A stretch of 64,000 nt of DNA from an uncultured Sunxiuqinia sp. (GTDB taxonomy: Bacteria; Bacteroidota; Bacteroidia; Bacteroidales; Prolixibacteraceae), in assembly GCF_947495665.1 (NCBI RefSeq), contig NZ_CANLZV010000002.1, positions 62,001 to 126,000 of the forward strand, read 5' to 3'. The first letter of the stretch is position 1, and each line of letters opens with the position of its first letter. Below the pieces are notes generated by a model, which had not been told where the DNA came from, did not search any database, and saw only the letters and a list, made by a program, of their open reading frames with translations. A program made the translations under genes and the position numbers. This document shows, piece by piece, positions 1 through 7,125 of the stretch.

Positions 1-78
1 GAATAGTAAACAAAAGGGACCGTAGCCTTTCAAACATGTTTTTATCTTGAAAGTAGATGCTCCCAAAAATGATACAGT

Positions 79-108
79 AAAGAGCGGTACTTTATAAAGC
101 CGCTCTTT
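79..108. terminator. Hairpin terminator of an upstream gene
   Basis: A perfect 9-bp inverted repeat, AAAGAGCGG (79-87) and CCGCTCTTT (100-108), has a 12-nt loop and is followed by a T-rich stretch. It probably ends transcription of a gene lying left of the window. The A/T flanks would also let it work on the other strand. Confidence 0.6.
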
Positions 109-152
109 GCTTTCTTTGTTCCAAATAACAATAACGGTTTAAGCTAAAAAGG

Positions 153-368
153 ATGTTAAACAAGAAACAGCGCAAAACACTTCGAAATATGTTAATGGGT
201 TTGTTGGTGGTTATTTTTCTGGCCTTGGTCATTGCTTTAACTAACCTGATTCCGGGCAACCCGCTTACGGAATACCGCCTGGTTTTAGGACTTAGCTTTA
301 TTGTTGTTGCAGCCTTGGCGCGCACCATATGTGTCAGTTGCAGAGAGGAATCAGCCCCGGAGCAATAG
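153..368 (+). CDS. Small two-helix membrane protein, unknown function
   Basis: This 71-residue protein has a basic N-terminus (about residues 1-13) and two hydrophobic segments, about residues 14-33 and 42-60. The second is followed by a Cys-x-x-x-Cys pair near the C-terminus (ICVSCRE). The ATG at 153 directly follows an AAAAAGG stretch that could serve as a weak ribosome site. I do not recognise the family. It stands alone between a terminator-like hairpin upstream and an AraC-type regulator gene downstream. Its size and topology fit a small inner-membrane protein of the kind common in Bacteroidota. Confidence 0.55.
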   Translation: MLNKKQRKTLRNMLMGLLVVIFLALVIALTNLIPGNPLTEYRLVLGLSFIVVAALARTICVSCREESAPEQ

Positions 369-494
369 CCGGTTATTTTCCTTCATTTTGTGCTCCGATA
401 AGCTGCTGTTCGAAGCATAATGGGCTTTAAATTCGCCCACCATTTGATCTTTCCCTTTTTTCTTCGCTTTGGCATAAAGCGCTCCGAAATTCAT
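351..494 (-). CDS. Possible small hydrophilic protein (47 aa)
   Basis: A 47-codon reading frame opens at an ATG at 494 and ends inside the last codons of the convergent membrane-protein gene (about 18-bp tail overlap). It is lysine-rich (MNFGALYAKAKKKGKDQ...), has no membrane segment, and its third codon positions look like those of neighbouring genes. No family is recognised. It could be chance, because the region is only about 210 bp of otherwise empty sequence between two genes. Confidence 0.3.
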   Translation of the reverse strand: MNFGALYAKAKKKGKDQMVGEFKAHYASNSSLSEHKMKENNRLLLRG

Positions 495-578
495 ATTCCG
501 GATTCTTCTAAAACAAATTGCCGTTAAATGCGGTATAAAGAAGTTGAATGAAGACATGCAACCTTTAATACGCGTCAT

Positions 579-1688
579 ATGCCAATTTTCATGGATCGCC
601 ACGATGTATCGGACGAGGTAACCGCTGAAGTTGTTGCCCGCTTACACCAGCAAGATTTAGCTATTCAGAAACAATATGGTTGCCGGGGGTTAACCTATTG
701 GTTTGATGAGCATCGGAAAATGGCCTTTTGCCTGATTGAAGCTCCTTCTGAACAACACATCATTGATATGCATACCGAGGCGCATGGCGATGTCCCCAAT
801 CAGATTATAGAAGTAGATGCCGAAGTGGTAGAATCCTTTCTCGGGCGCATTAAAGATCCGGAGAAACCAAAGGATGCGGATTTAAACATTATTGCCGACC
901 CGGCATTCCGGACGATCATGATCACCGGATTTGATGAAACGTTTATGGACGACAGCCTTTGGATTCATGAAGGGGGAAACCCCATAAACTGCCTGCATTC
1001 GTTTAAGGACATTTTTAGCCGTTTTGAAGGGAACATTGCCCGACAGGAGAGTAATCGGTTCATTGTTTCTTTTAAGTCGGTAGCGCAAGCTGTTTGGTGT
1101 GCCATTGAAGTGCAGAGCCAATTTGAAGCCTGGAGCGATACCGCGAATTGTCCGAAGGCCATGCTAAAAACAGGAATGAGCGTTGGTGTGCCACTAACTG
1201 AGGATAAACCCTTTTTTGAAAAAGCAGTTAAAGCTGCGGAACGGATGTTTTATATTTCCAATGGCCGGATTGTCGTGTCGCACGAGGTAAAGAAGCTGTA
1301 CCGAAGCGAAAAGCTGAATGTCCCGGTTGATGTCACTTTATTTGAAGTGTTAAGCACGGCTGATGAAAAGTTCTTAACCCGGCTAATGAATTACATCGAG
1401 GAAACCTGGCAGAACCCGGATTTGCATGTGGATGACTTGGGACGACATTTGGGTTATAGTCGTTCACAACTGTATCGCCGAATGATCTCGCTGTCGGGCA
1501 TGTCGCCCAATAATTTTGTTCGGGATTACCGGTTAAATAAGGCGCTGGGGCTCATCAACCAGCAGAGCGGAAACATCTCTGAAATTGCTTACGAAACCGG
1601 TTTCAACAGCCCTTCTTACTTTGCCAAGTGCTTCCACAAAAAGTATGGCCTTTCGCCATCCGACTACCAGCAACAGGTAGCAGATTAA
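579..1688 (+). CDS. DUF4242 - cyclase-like - AraC HTH fusion regulator
   Basis: A 369-residue protein in three parts. Residues 1 to about 95 resemble the small DUF4242 (SCO4226-type, proposed nickel-binding) ferredoxin-like domain, with a His-rich opening (MDRHDV) and conserved Gly/Glu/His positions. Residues about 108-255 look like a degenerate class III nucleotide-cyclase-type or other ligand-binding alpha/beta domain; I see no clear catalytic metal pair. Residues about 262-369 are a good AraC/XylS double helix-turn-helix, with the family motif around ISEIAYETGFNSPSYFAKCFHKKYG... near the end. It is likely a cytoplasmic transcription factor whose effector is unknown. The downstream truncated hemoglobin gene is a plausible target because it lies on the same strand 212 bp later. 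Confidence 0.8.
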   Translation: MPIFMDRHDVSDEVTAEVVARLHQQDLAIQKQYGCRGLTYWFDEHRKMAFCLIEAPSEQHIIDMHTEAHGDVPNQIIEVDAEVVESFLGRIKDPEKPKDADLNIIADPAFRTIMITGFDETFMDDSLWIHEGGNPINCLHSFKDIFSRFEGNIARQESNRFIVSFKSVAQAVWCAIEVQSQFEAWSDTANCPKAMLKTGMSVGVPLTEDKPFFEKAVKAAERMFYISNGRIVVSHEVKKLYRSEKLNVPVDVTLFEVLSTADEKFLTRLMNYIEETWQNPDLHVDDLGRHLGYSRSQLYRRMISLSGMSPNNFVRDYRLNKALGLINQQSGNISEIAYETGFNSPSYFAKCFHKKYGLSPSDYQQQVAD

Positions 1689-1773
1689 AGCCCTTTTTTT
1701 ATAAGAAAATAAAAAGACCTAAATGTATTTATATTTGGGTCAAATGTGATAGCCTCGTGGTACTAACCCGTTG

Positions 1774-1781
1774 TACCTTTG
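1774..1781 (+). promoter_or_regulatory. Candidate -7 box (TACCTTTG) upstream of the hemoglobin gene
   Basis: TACCTTTG matches the Bacteroidota TAnnTTTG -7 consensus and lies about 120 bp upstream of the truncated hemoglobin start. A second match, TATATTTG, is at 1730-1737. Neither has a clear TTTG at the expected -33 distance, so either could be fortuitous. Confidence 0.35.
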
Positions 1782-1900
1782 AATAAACAGGCCTGTCTGG
1801 TTAATGATATTCATTGCGCATGAGGCTGTTTTATACTGGTTTTGCTTTCGGAAAAGTTCTCCTGTGCAAGCCTAAATAGTAACGCAAATCAAAATAAGTT

Positions 1901-2275
1901 ATGAGTAAAAGTTTGTTTGACCGATTGGGTGGAACCGAAGGAATCACCCGAATTGTTGATGATGCCGTGGAAGCACACATGCACAACCCGGCCATTGCTG
2001 CTCGTTTTCGCCCTTATCTGGAAACGCCCGGGAAACTGGCCGAGATTAAGAAACACAGTGTTCATTTTTTCAGCGAAGGGAGTGGGGGACCCGCTAAATA
2101 CACGGGTCGCGATATGCCCACCGCGCACAAGGGTATGAATATTAGCCCGGCAGAATACATGCACACGGTGGATGATATTATGGATACGCTTAAAAAACAC
2201 ACCATTGATGAAGAAACTCAAAAAGATGTGTTAGCTGTACTTTGGTCATTGAAAGGCATGATCATAGCTCAATAG
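1901..2275 (+). CDS. Group 1 truncated hemoglobin
   Basis: A 124-residue 2-on-2 globin. It opens with the family signature SLFDRLGG, carries the YTGRDMPTAH motif, and has the likely proximal heme ligand at His76 (AHKGM). Length is normal for the TrHbN/GlbN group. These cytoplasmic proteins bind O2 or NO and often serve in NO detoxification or redox sensing. In an apparently anaerobic organism a role in handling O2 or NO is more likely than storage. It is followed after 110 bp by a covalent-flavin oxidoreductase gene on the same strand, so the two may share a transcript. No nitrite or NO reductase is visible nearby. Confidence 0.9.
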   Translation: MSKSLFDRLGGTEGITRIVDDAVEAHMHNPAIAARFRPYLETPGKLAEIKKHSVHFFSEGSGGPAKYTGRDMPTAHKGMNISPAEYMHTVDDIMDTLKKHTIDEETQKDVLAVLWSLKGMIIAQ

Positions 2276-2385
2276 TTCTTCAGAAGGGCTATCGTTCGGG
2301 GTAATCAACTTCGGAATATAGGCAGAGCAGAAAGCAATTCTGGTTCGCTGCCACCCAGTAAGTAATTTATAAAAATGAATACATC

Positions 2386-3777
2386 ATGGTACGTCATGTC
2401 AAAGATTTGGACCCGACCTTAATGGATGAATTTTCCGCCGGAATCAGAGGCGAAATTATTCATCCGGAAGATGAAGCCTACGATGAAACACGCAAGGTTT
2501 ATAATGGAATGATTGATAAACGCCCGGCCCTTTTTGTAAAATGTGTAGATGTTGCTGATGTAATTTACACCGTTAACTTCTGCCGGGAAAACAACTTGTT
2601 GCTAGCCGTTCGGGGCGGAGGGCATAACGCCGGAGGCTTGGGGCTTTGCGACGATGGTGTTGTTCTGGATCTGTCGGGCATCAAATATGTTCGTGTAAAT
2701 GTTGAAGACAACACCGTTCGTGTAGGCGGTGGCAACCTGTGGGGAGAAGTCGATCATGGGACCCATCCTTTTGGTTTGGCTGTTCCTGCCGGCATTATTT
2801 CCACCACGGGTGTTGGAGGATTGACACTGGGTGGTGGCGTTGGCCATTTATCCCGTAAATACGGACTTACGATTGATAACCTGCTGGAAGCTGATATGGT
2901 GTTGGCTGATGGCTCGTTTGTGACGGTGAATGAGAAGCAGCACGAAGACCTGTTTTGGGCCATTCGTGGAGGTGGCGGCAACTTCGGAATTGTTACCTCG
3001 TTCAAATTTCAGGGGCATCCGGTAAAAACAGTTTTTGGCGGCCCCACCTTGTGGCCTATTGAAAAGACCGATGAAATTATGACCTGGTATCACGAGTTTA
3101 TTCACCAGGCTCCGGATGAGCTGAATGGGTTTGCAGCCACCATGATTATTCCGGGACCACCGTTTCCTGAGCATCTGCATGGAAAACAGTTTTGCGCGGT
3201 GGTTTGGTGCTATGTGGGCGATATGAGCAAGGCCAAAGCCGTATTTGAACCCGTATTAGCCCTAAATCCGCTTTTTGAGCATCTGGGTGAAATGCCTTAT
3301 CCGGCCATTCAAACCATGTTTGACGGACTGCTGACGCCTGGCATGCAATGGTATTGGCGGGCTGATTTCTTTGACGAACTCGGACCTGAAGCACGAAGTC
3401 AGCACCTGAAATTTGGTTCGTCCATTCCCACACCGCTATCGCAAATGCACCTGTACCCCATTAGTGGTGCGGCTGGCCGGGTAGGCAAGGAGGCCACACC
3501 CTGGGCCTACCGAAATGCCAAGTATGCCGGCGTTATTGTGGGTATTGAAACCAATCCGGCCAATAACAATACCATCATCAAATGGTGCAAAGACTATTGG
3601 GAAGCCTTGCACCCGTATTCCCTGGGAGGCGCTTATTCCAACTTTATGATGGATGAAGGGCAGGAGCGAGTAAAAGCCAGCTACCGGTACAATTACGACA
3701 AGCTGACGAAGATTAAAAAGAAATACGACCCGACGAATTTCTTCCGGGTGAATCAGAACATACAGCCGGCCAGTTAA
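2386..3777 (+). CDS. FAD-linked oxidase, berberine-bridge-enzyme family
   Basis: A 463-residue cytoplasmic flavoprotein with no signal peptide. An N-terminal PCMH-type FAD-binding domain (about residues 45-215) holds the GGGHNAGG motif, whose His80 is the expected 8-alpha-histidyl FAD attachment site, and the GVGGLTLGGGVGHLSRKYGL motif. The C-terminus (about residues 418-460) is a BBE domain ending in KKYDPTNFFRVNQNI. In bicovalent members the segment before GVGG contains a Cys as second FAD anchor. Here it reads PAGIISTTGVGG, so only a single covalent link is expected. The family oxidises sugars, alcohols or alkaloid-like substrates; the substrate here cannot be deduced. It lies downstream of the hemoglobin gene and ends at a hairpin terminator. 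Confidence 0.85.
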   Translation: MVRHVKDLDPTLMDEFSAGIRGEIIHPEDEAYDETRKVYNGMIDKRPALFVKCVDVADVIYTVNFCRENNLLLAVRGGGHNAGGLGLCDDGVVLDLSGIKYVRVNVEDNTVRVGGGNLWGEVDHGTHPFGLAVPAGIISTTGVGGLTLGGGVGHLSRKYGLTIDNLLEADMVLADGSFVTVNEKQHEDLFWAIRGGGGNFGIVTSFKFQGHPVKTVFGGPTLWPIEKTDEIMTWYHEFIHQAPDELNGFAATMIIPGPPFPEHLHGKQFCAVVWCYVGDMSKAKAVFEPVLALNPLFEHLGEMPYPAIQTMFDGLLTPGMQWYWRADFFDELGPEARSQHLKFGSSIPTPLSQMHLYPISGAAGRVGKEATPWAYRNAKYAGVIVGIETNPANNNTIIKWCKDYWEALHPYSLGGAYSNFMMDEGQERVKASYRYNYDKLTKIKKKYDPTNFFRVNQNIQPAS

Positions 3778-3801
3778 GGCAGGCACCCTAAGCTTGGTAA
3801 A

Positions 3802-3846
3802 AAGCCTTTCTTGGCTGGCTTGGGCTGGCGGGGAAAGGTTTTTTAC
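3802..3846. terminator. Terminator after the FAD oxidase gene
   Basis: CCTTTC (3805-3810) pairs with GAAAGG (3833-3838), extended by flanking A and T tracts (AAAAAG on the left, TTTTTT on the right). The loop is GC-rich and itself partly repetitive. It sits between the convergent flavoprotein and membrane-protein genes and could serve both. Confidence 0.55.
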
Positions 3847-3861
3847 GGGCTGTCTGCCTAC

Positions 3862-4473
3862 CTACTTCCCAATCAGAACATGGTATGGCTGCGGAATTTC
3901 AACGCCATGCAAGCCGTTGGTCAATCCGTAAAGAATAATCATTGTGAGAATTATGCCACTTGCCAAAATAAATCCGGATTGTTGTTTTACGGAGAAGCCC
4001 AGGACCTCACGTTTCATCTTCTGGTAATGAATGGCAGCCAGGTGTCCAAAGAAGGATATGATTGCCAGTGCATAATAGGGGACGAAAAACAAGTTTGACG
4101 GAAAAGAATTCAGGCCGGCCACGCCAAAATAAAAGTTGGTATCAAGATTCAGGAGCGTGCGGCCGCTTAAAACGGCGCCAACATGAATCACCAGGAATAG
4201 GGCCAAATAAAGTCCGGTGCGGATTTGCAATTTCTCATAGAATCCGGCAACCGTTTTTCGTTTTGAAAAGAACAATTTCAGCCCTGAAATGATTTGAACG
4301 ACAACGGCTGTCAGTAGCAGCGTTTCTCCCAAGGTGCTTCGGTAAATCAACCTGAATTTATCCATAAAAGCAATGTAGGTATCTATTCCAAAAACACTCA
4401 GGGAATGGTTGAGCAAGTGAATCCCGATAAAGCTGGTTATGATCAGACCGGAGATGTAATGTACCTGTTTCAT
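3862..4473 (-). CDS. Five-helix membrane protein, cytochrome-b-like
   Basis: A 203-residue protein with about five hydrophobic helices (near residues 5-25, 50-70, 88-108, 128-148 and 170-190). Several helices hold histidines spaced as in heme-binding membrane anchors (IGIHLLNH in helix 1, LVIHVG in helix 3, GHLAAIHY in helix 4). The opening HYISGLIITSFIGIHLLNH resembles the succinate dehydrogenase/fumarate reductase cytochrome b superfamily, but no catalytic subunits are nearby. Heme binding is an inference. It lies 57 bp downstream of a Crp/Fnr-type regulator on the same strand and is probably co-transcribed with it. Confidence 0.65.
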   Translation of the reverse strand: MKQVHYISGLIITSFIGIHLLNHSLSVFGIDTYIAFMDKFRLIYRSTLGETLLLTAVVVQIISGLKLFFSKRKTVAGFYEKLQIRTGLYLALFLVIHVGAVLSGRTLLNLDTNFYFGVAGLNSFPSNLFFVPYYALAIISFFGHLAAIHYQKMKREVLGFSVKQQSGFILASGIILTMIILYGLTNGLHGVEIPQPYHVLIGK

Positions 4474-4530
4474 CTTTTTTCCTGCAAAAGTCGGCTCATT
4501 TTCCGACCTGTCATTTGATCCAGATCAAAT

Positions 4531-5106
4531 TCAGCTCTTCGGATTTCTGATTCTGCTCAAGGTTTCGAGGGTTATTCCTAAATAAGACGCGATGTGGGTT
4601 AAGGGGATTCGACGAGTAATATTCGGATATCTGGTTAAAATATGCGCATACCGCTGACTGGCCGTGTGAAAGAGGATCGATGAAATCCGCTCCCGTTGAC
4701 GCAGCATGGTTTGCGTAACCACCACCCGAATCAGTCGTTCAAAGTCGTGGTATTGGTTCGATAAGCCATCAATGGTGTCTTTTGAAAGCGCGACCAATGT
4801 TGAATCTTCAAGCAGCTCAATATAATGCGGGCTGGGAGTGTCGGTGAAAAAGCTGATGATGGAGCTTATGAATTCATTTTCAAAAGCAAACCAATCCGAA
4901 ATATCTTTCCCGTCTTTTAAGTAATAAGCGCGGGCGCATCCATCAATGAGGTAGAAGGTCTTGTCAGAATACTGTCCCTCTAGCACAAGGCAGGTGTGTT
5001 TGGGCAGCGACAAAATGGTCATTTTATCCATCAGTTCCTTCCGGCACTCAGCAGACAGGGGAGAATAAGTTTGGCTTAGTGTATGAACGATCTCGTTTTG
5101 GGTCAT
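4531..5106 (-). CDS. Crp/Fnr-family transcription regulator
   Basis: A 191-residue protein with a cyclic-nucleotide-binding-like beta-roll (about residues 20-120, including VLEGQYSDKTFYLIDGCARAYY) and a short C-terminal winged helix-turn-helix (about 150-191: RIPLTHIASYLGITLETLSRIR). There is no N-terminal Cys cluster, so it is not an Fe-S Fnr. This short form is common in Bacteroidota and often controls adjacent stress or redox genes. It is the first gene of a likely two-gene unit with the multi-His membrane protein downstream. Confidence 0.88.
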   Translation of the reverse strand: MTQNEIVHTLSQTYSPLSAECRKELMDKMTILSLPKHTCLVLEGQYSDKTFYLIDGCARAYYLKDGKDISDWFAFENEFISSIISFFTDTPSPHYIELLEDSTLVALSKDTIDGLSNQYHDFERLIRVVVTQTMLRQRERISSILFHTASQRYAHILTRYPNITRRIPLTHIASYLGITLETLSRIRNPKS

Positions 5107-5172
5107 AGCGAATTGGGGGTCAGGTGTGGCTGTTGGTGTTTGGAGCAGCGATAATCGCGGTTTAGGTCAACA

Positions 5173-5200
5173 CCGCACTTAAGTAATTCGCTAAGTGCGG
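5173..5200. terminator. Hairpin between the hypothetical gene and the Crp/Fnr gene
   Basis: A perfect 9-bp inverted repeat, CCGCACTTA (5173-5181) and TAAGTGCGG (5192-5200), has a 10-nt loop. It lies just past the end of the minus-strand hypothetical gene (ends 5214) and upstream of the Crp/Fnr start. There is no long U tract, so it could be a terminator or an operator for the regulator. Confidence 0.45.
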
Positions 5201-5213
5201 CTTGAACGTTTAA

Positions 5214-5747
5214 TTAGCGGCAGTTGTTTTTTAATTTTTTTATCTTAGCTTTAAGTTGTTCATTCTCCTGACGAAGCTTATTTGATTCCATTTGAATATC
5301 AAATTCGATCCAATTATTGTATTTGGCAATAGAATGGAAAAGATCAATTGATTGAATAATAAGTCCAATGTCGAGAGTATCAAAATGTCCAAATTTTCGA
5401 TTTTGAATGAAATTTTCTTTCATCCTTCTTATCTTATTTTGTGGATCTGAAATAACAATATCGAAATCAATCCTACTACTGCTGACATAACTGATGTCTA
5501 TCTCTTCAATAAGCCATTTATTGAATTCATATTTAAATTCCTTTTTGTCTGGTGTCAAGAAAATGTAGTTTGATATTCGCCAATTAAATCCGTTTCCAGG
5601 ATTTTTAAAAAATCTGAATTCGTCTCGAATTAGAAACCATATGTCATTTTGAGACATTCTAGGACTATCGAAATTAATATACTCTACAATGTTTCGATCT
5701 TTAAAAATTGCGAAATATCTAATCTTCTTTATCGTTTCCATATTCAT
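5214..5747 (-). CDS. Hypothetical accessory protein with C-terminal coiled coil
   Basis: A protein of about 177 residues read from the ATG at 5747 (MNMETIKKIRYF...; a second ATG lies at 5741). The frame stays open upstream, but those codons run through a structured repeat element, so the inner start is preferred. The body is rich in aromatic and charged residues (DIWFLIRDEFRFF, WLIEEIDISYV). The last 35 residues are strongly basic and coiled-coil-like (QENEQLKAKIKKLKN). No family is recognised. It is clearly more AT-rich than neighbouring genes, which together with the adjacent repeat suggests acquired cargo. Its neighbour upstream on the same strand is a small FloA-like membrane protein. Confidence 0.6.
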   Translation of the reverse strand: MNMETIKKIRYFAIFKDRNIVEYINFDSPRMSQNDIWFLIRDEFRFFKNPGNGFNWRISNYIFLTPDKKEFKYEFNKWLIEEIDISYVSSSRIDFDIVISDPQNKIRRMKENFIQNRKFGHFDTLDIGLIIQSIDLFHSIAKYNNWIEFDIQMESNKLRQENEQLKAKIKKLKNNCR

Positions 5748-5763
5748 ATTAAAATAACCGCTT

Positions 5764-5895
5764 GCGGTCACTTGCAAGTTGTCTTTGCGGATTTCGGAGA
5801 GCGTTCCTGTCCGAAGGACACGGAACTGCGATGCGAGAATCCGCAGTTGGCGTACCACCGAACCCCGCCTTGCAATATGTACATTGTTACCGCCA
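5764..5895. repeat. Long nested-hairpin intergenic element, attC-like in architecture
   Basis: Four nested arm pairs fold this 130-bp stretch into one long imperfect hairpin: 5764-5771 with 5886-5893 (one mismatch), 5772-5778 with 5869-5875 (TTGCAAG/CTTGCAA), 5786-5793 with 5838-5845 (TGCGGATT/AATCCGCA), and 5803-5812 with 5816-5826 (one bulged C at 5821, GAA loop). It is far more GC-rich than the two AT-rich genes on either side. Nested arms with an unpaired base recall integron attC sites, but the outer boxes do not match the canonical GTTRRRY/RYYYAAC cores, so this is a likeness only. Confidence 0.6.
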
Positions 5896-5903
5896 TGTTG
5901 TTT

Positions 5904-6314
5904 TTAAAATTCAAATCTCCAATTGTTCTTTTCTGCTTTTTCTACCGCTTTGTTCAAGTCATGTTTTGCTAAATCCAATGCAGTCAGCATATTTATATTG
6001 GGTTCTTTATTTCTTTCTGTCATCTCAGAAATTCCAATTCTCAGATTATTCAAGTCACCACCTGCATGAAAATGACTCACTAGTTTGTCAAGTTGAACGG
6101 GATAAATTTTCCAAATCTCATGTGTTTCAATTAGAAATTCTTTTTTTACACAATGATTTTTGACTAAAAATTTTCCTTGTTTGAAATTAAGATTTAGTCC
6201 ATTGCTACGACCTCTCAAAAGCGTTATGAAAATTGGGAAGAAGTAAACGCTTCCGAAAATCAGTCCGAAAAATAGAATCAATGCAAGTATTAAAAATATG
6301 TGGTCAATGGTCAT
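5904..6314 (-). CDS. Mini FloA-like protein (N-terminal part of a flotillin-like protein only)
   Basis: A 136-residue protein with one N-terminal hydrophobic segment (about residues 6-32), followed by a soluble part. The region around residues 75-125 (KLVSHFHAGGDL... then LDLAKHDLNKAVEKA) closely resembles the segment after the membrane anchor of FloA/YqfA flotillin-like proteins, which typically reads LEAHYLAGGN... AIDLAGRDVLEAV. Full FloA is about 330 residues; the SPFH scaffold part is absent here and the gene ends at a normal stop. It may be a stand-alone modulator of membrane scaffolds or a decayed copy. The gene is AT-rich and bracketed by a perfect 10-bp inverted repeat (5886-5895 and 6358-6367). 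Confidence 0.55.
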   Translation of the reverse strand: MTIDHIFLILALILFFGLIFGSVYFFPIFITLLRGRSNGLNLNFKQGKFLVKNHCVKKEFLIETHEIWKIYPVQLDKLVSHFHAGGDLNNLRIGISEMTERNKEPNINMLTALDLAKHDLNKAVEKAEKNNWRFEF

Positions 6315-6834
6315 TTTAATTATTTCATTTTAGCTTGCCAAGTTGCCTTTTCACAATTGGCGGTAACTATTTTTTCTGTAAGGTAAAACCTGATTATATA
6401 CGCCAAATTGGTTTTTATTGTAAGGTTTTACCTGTTTATATTTTAAAGTCATCAAACGGCTTTTTAAGCCCCGGTCTCCCCCTTGTTTGAGCGTAGCGGT
6501 CACTAGGACGAGACATAGCAACCGTTGTTTCTCTTCTGTTTTGTACTTCGCATGAATGCCAACGTTCCAGTAATTTATCATCGTCATAGCGTGCTGTTAA
6601 ATTAGTAATAATAATTGATATTACTAATCAGGTGTTTGGTCGAAAAACAAACGATGGATAGGATGGTATTGGAGGCTTGCGCGTGATGCGACTGATCAGA
6701 TGACTTGGAGTCATCCGATCAGTAAGCTTTGCCCAAGCTTTGACTTGGCTAAGCCACAGCGGAACTTCGCTGGAATCAGTGACTTTCAGCACGTAATAGA
6801 ATTGCGGGTCGCTGTAACTAGCTGATATTTGGGT
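6315..6834. other. Non-coding stretch with several inverted repeats
   Basis: I see no convincing gene here. It holds the right copy of the 10-bp repeat TGGCGGTAAC (6358-6367), a perfect 11-bp inverted repeat AGGTAAAACCT/AGGTTTTACCT (6381-6391 and 6423-6433), a 10-bp inverted repeat ATTAGTAATA/TATTACTAAT (6601-6610 and 6619-6628), and the strong hairpin at 6691-6723. It looks like an accumulation of small intergenic elements next to accessory genes. Confidence 0.5.
6691..6723. repeat. Strong 15-bp-arm hairpin
   Basis: ACTGATCAGATGACT (6691-6705) and AGTCATCCGATCAGT (6709-6723) form 15-bp arms with a single mismatch around a 3-nt loop. There is no T tract, so it is not an ordinary terminator. 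It could be a foldback element or part of an RNA. Confidence 0.6.
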
Positions 6835-7125
6835 CCCTGCAGCCGTGCAATAAGCCAGAAAATCTGTTGGCTCGCTTGTCGCAGTACTGCAGCAAGCAAA
6901 AAAATGTTCTGGCTCGCTTGCTGCAGCGCTGCAACAGGCTCGCAAACTTCTTGGCTCGCTTCCCGCACGGCTGCGGCAAGCAAAAAATAAATTGGCTCAC
7001 GTCTCGCACAGCTGCGGCAAGGCAGCAAACTTATTTGCTTGGCTCCTGCAGCGCTGCAACAGGCCAAAAATTTTGGTGGCTGGGCTGCCGCAGGCTTGCG
7101 GCAAACACTCTGAACATCTGGCGAT
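6835..7125. repeat. Tandem array of about seven 42-bp palindromic units
   Basis: Approximate units are 6835-6876, 6877-6918, 6919-6960, 6961-7001, 7002-7044, 7045-7084 and 7085-7125. Each starts with a GC-rich imperfect palindrome (for example CTGCAGCGCTGCAACAGG or TGCCGCAGGCTTGCGGCA). An A-rich spacer with GCAAAAAAT-like runs follows, then TTGGCTCGCT or a variant. The units are diverged from one another. Open frames through the array encode low-complexity Cys/Ala/Ser-rich peptides and are not credible genes. Spacers are not unique and the repeats are not exact, so it is not a CRISPR array. Confidence 0.7.

Noticed and set aside
5764-5895. True integron attC site
   Set aside because: Nested arms and a bulged base are suggestive, but the outer boxes lack the GTTRRRY/RYYYAAC cores and no integrase is in the window.
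6351-6587. 78-codon minus-strand frame
   Set aside because: It runs through inverted repeats, has a mixed low-complexity composition and no recognisable domain.
6835-7125. Possible CRISPR array
   Set aside because: Units are about 42 bp and differ throughout, there are no exact repeats separated by unique spacers, and no cas gene is present in the window.
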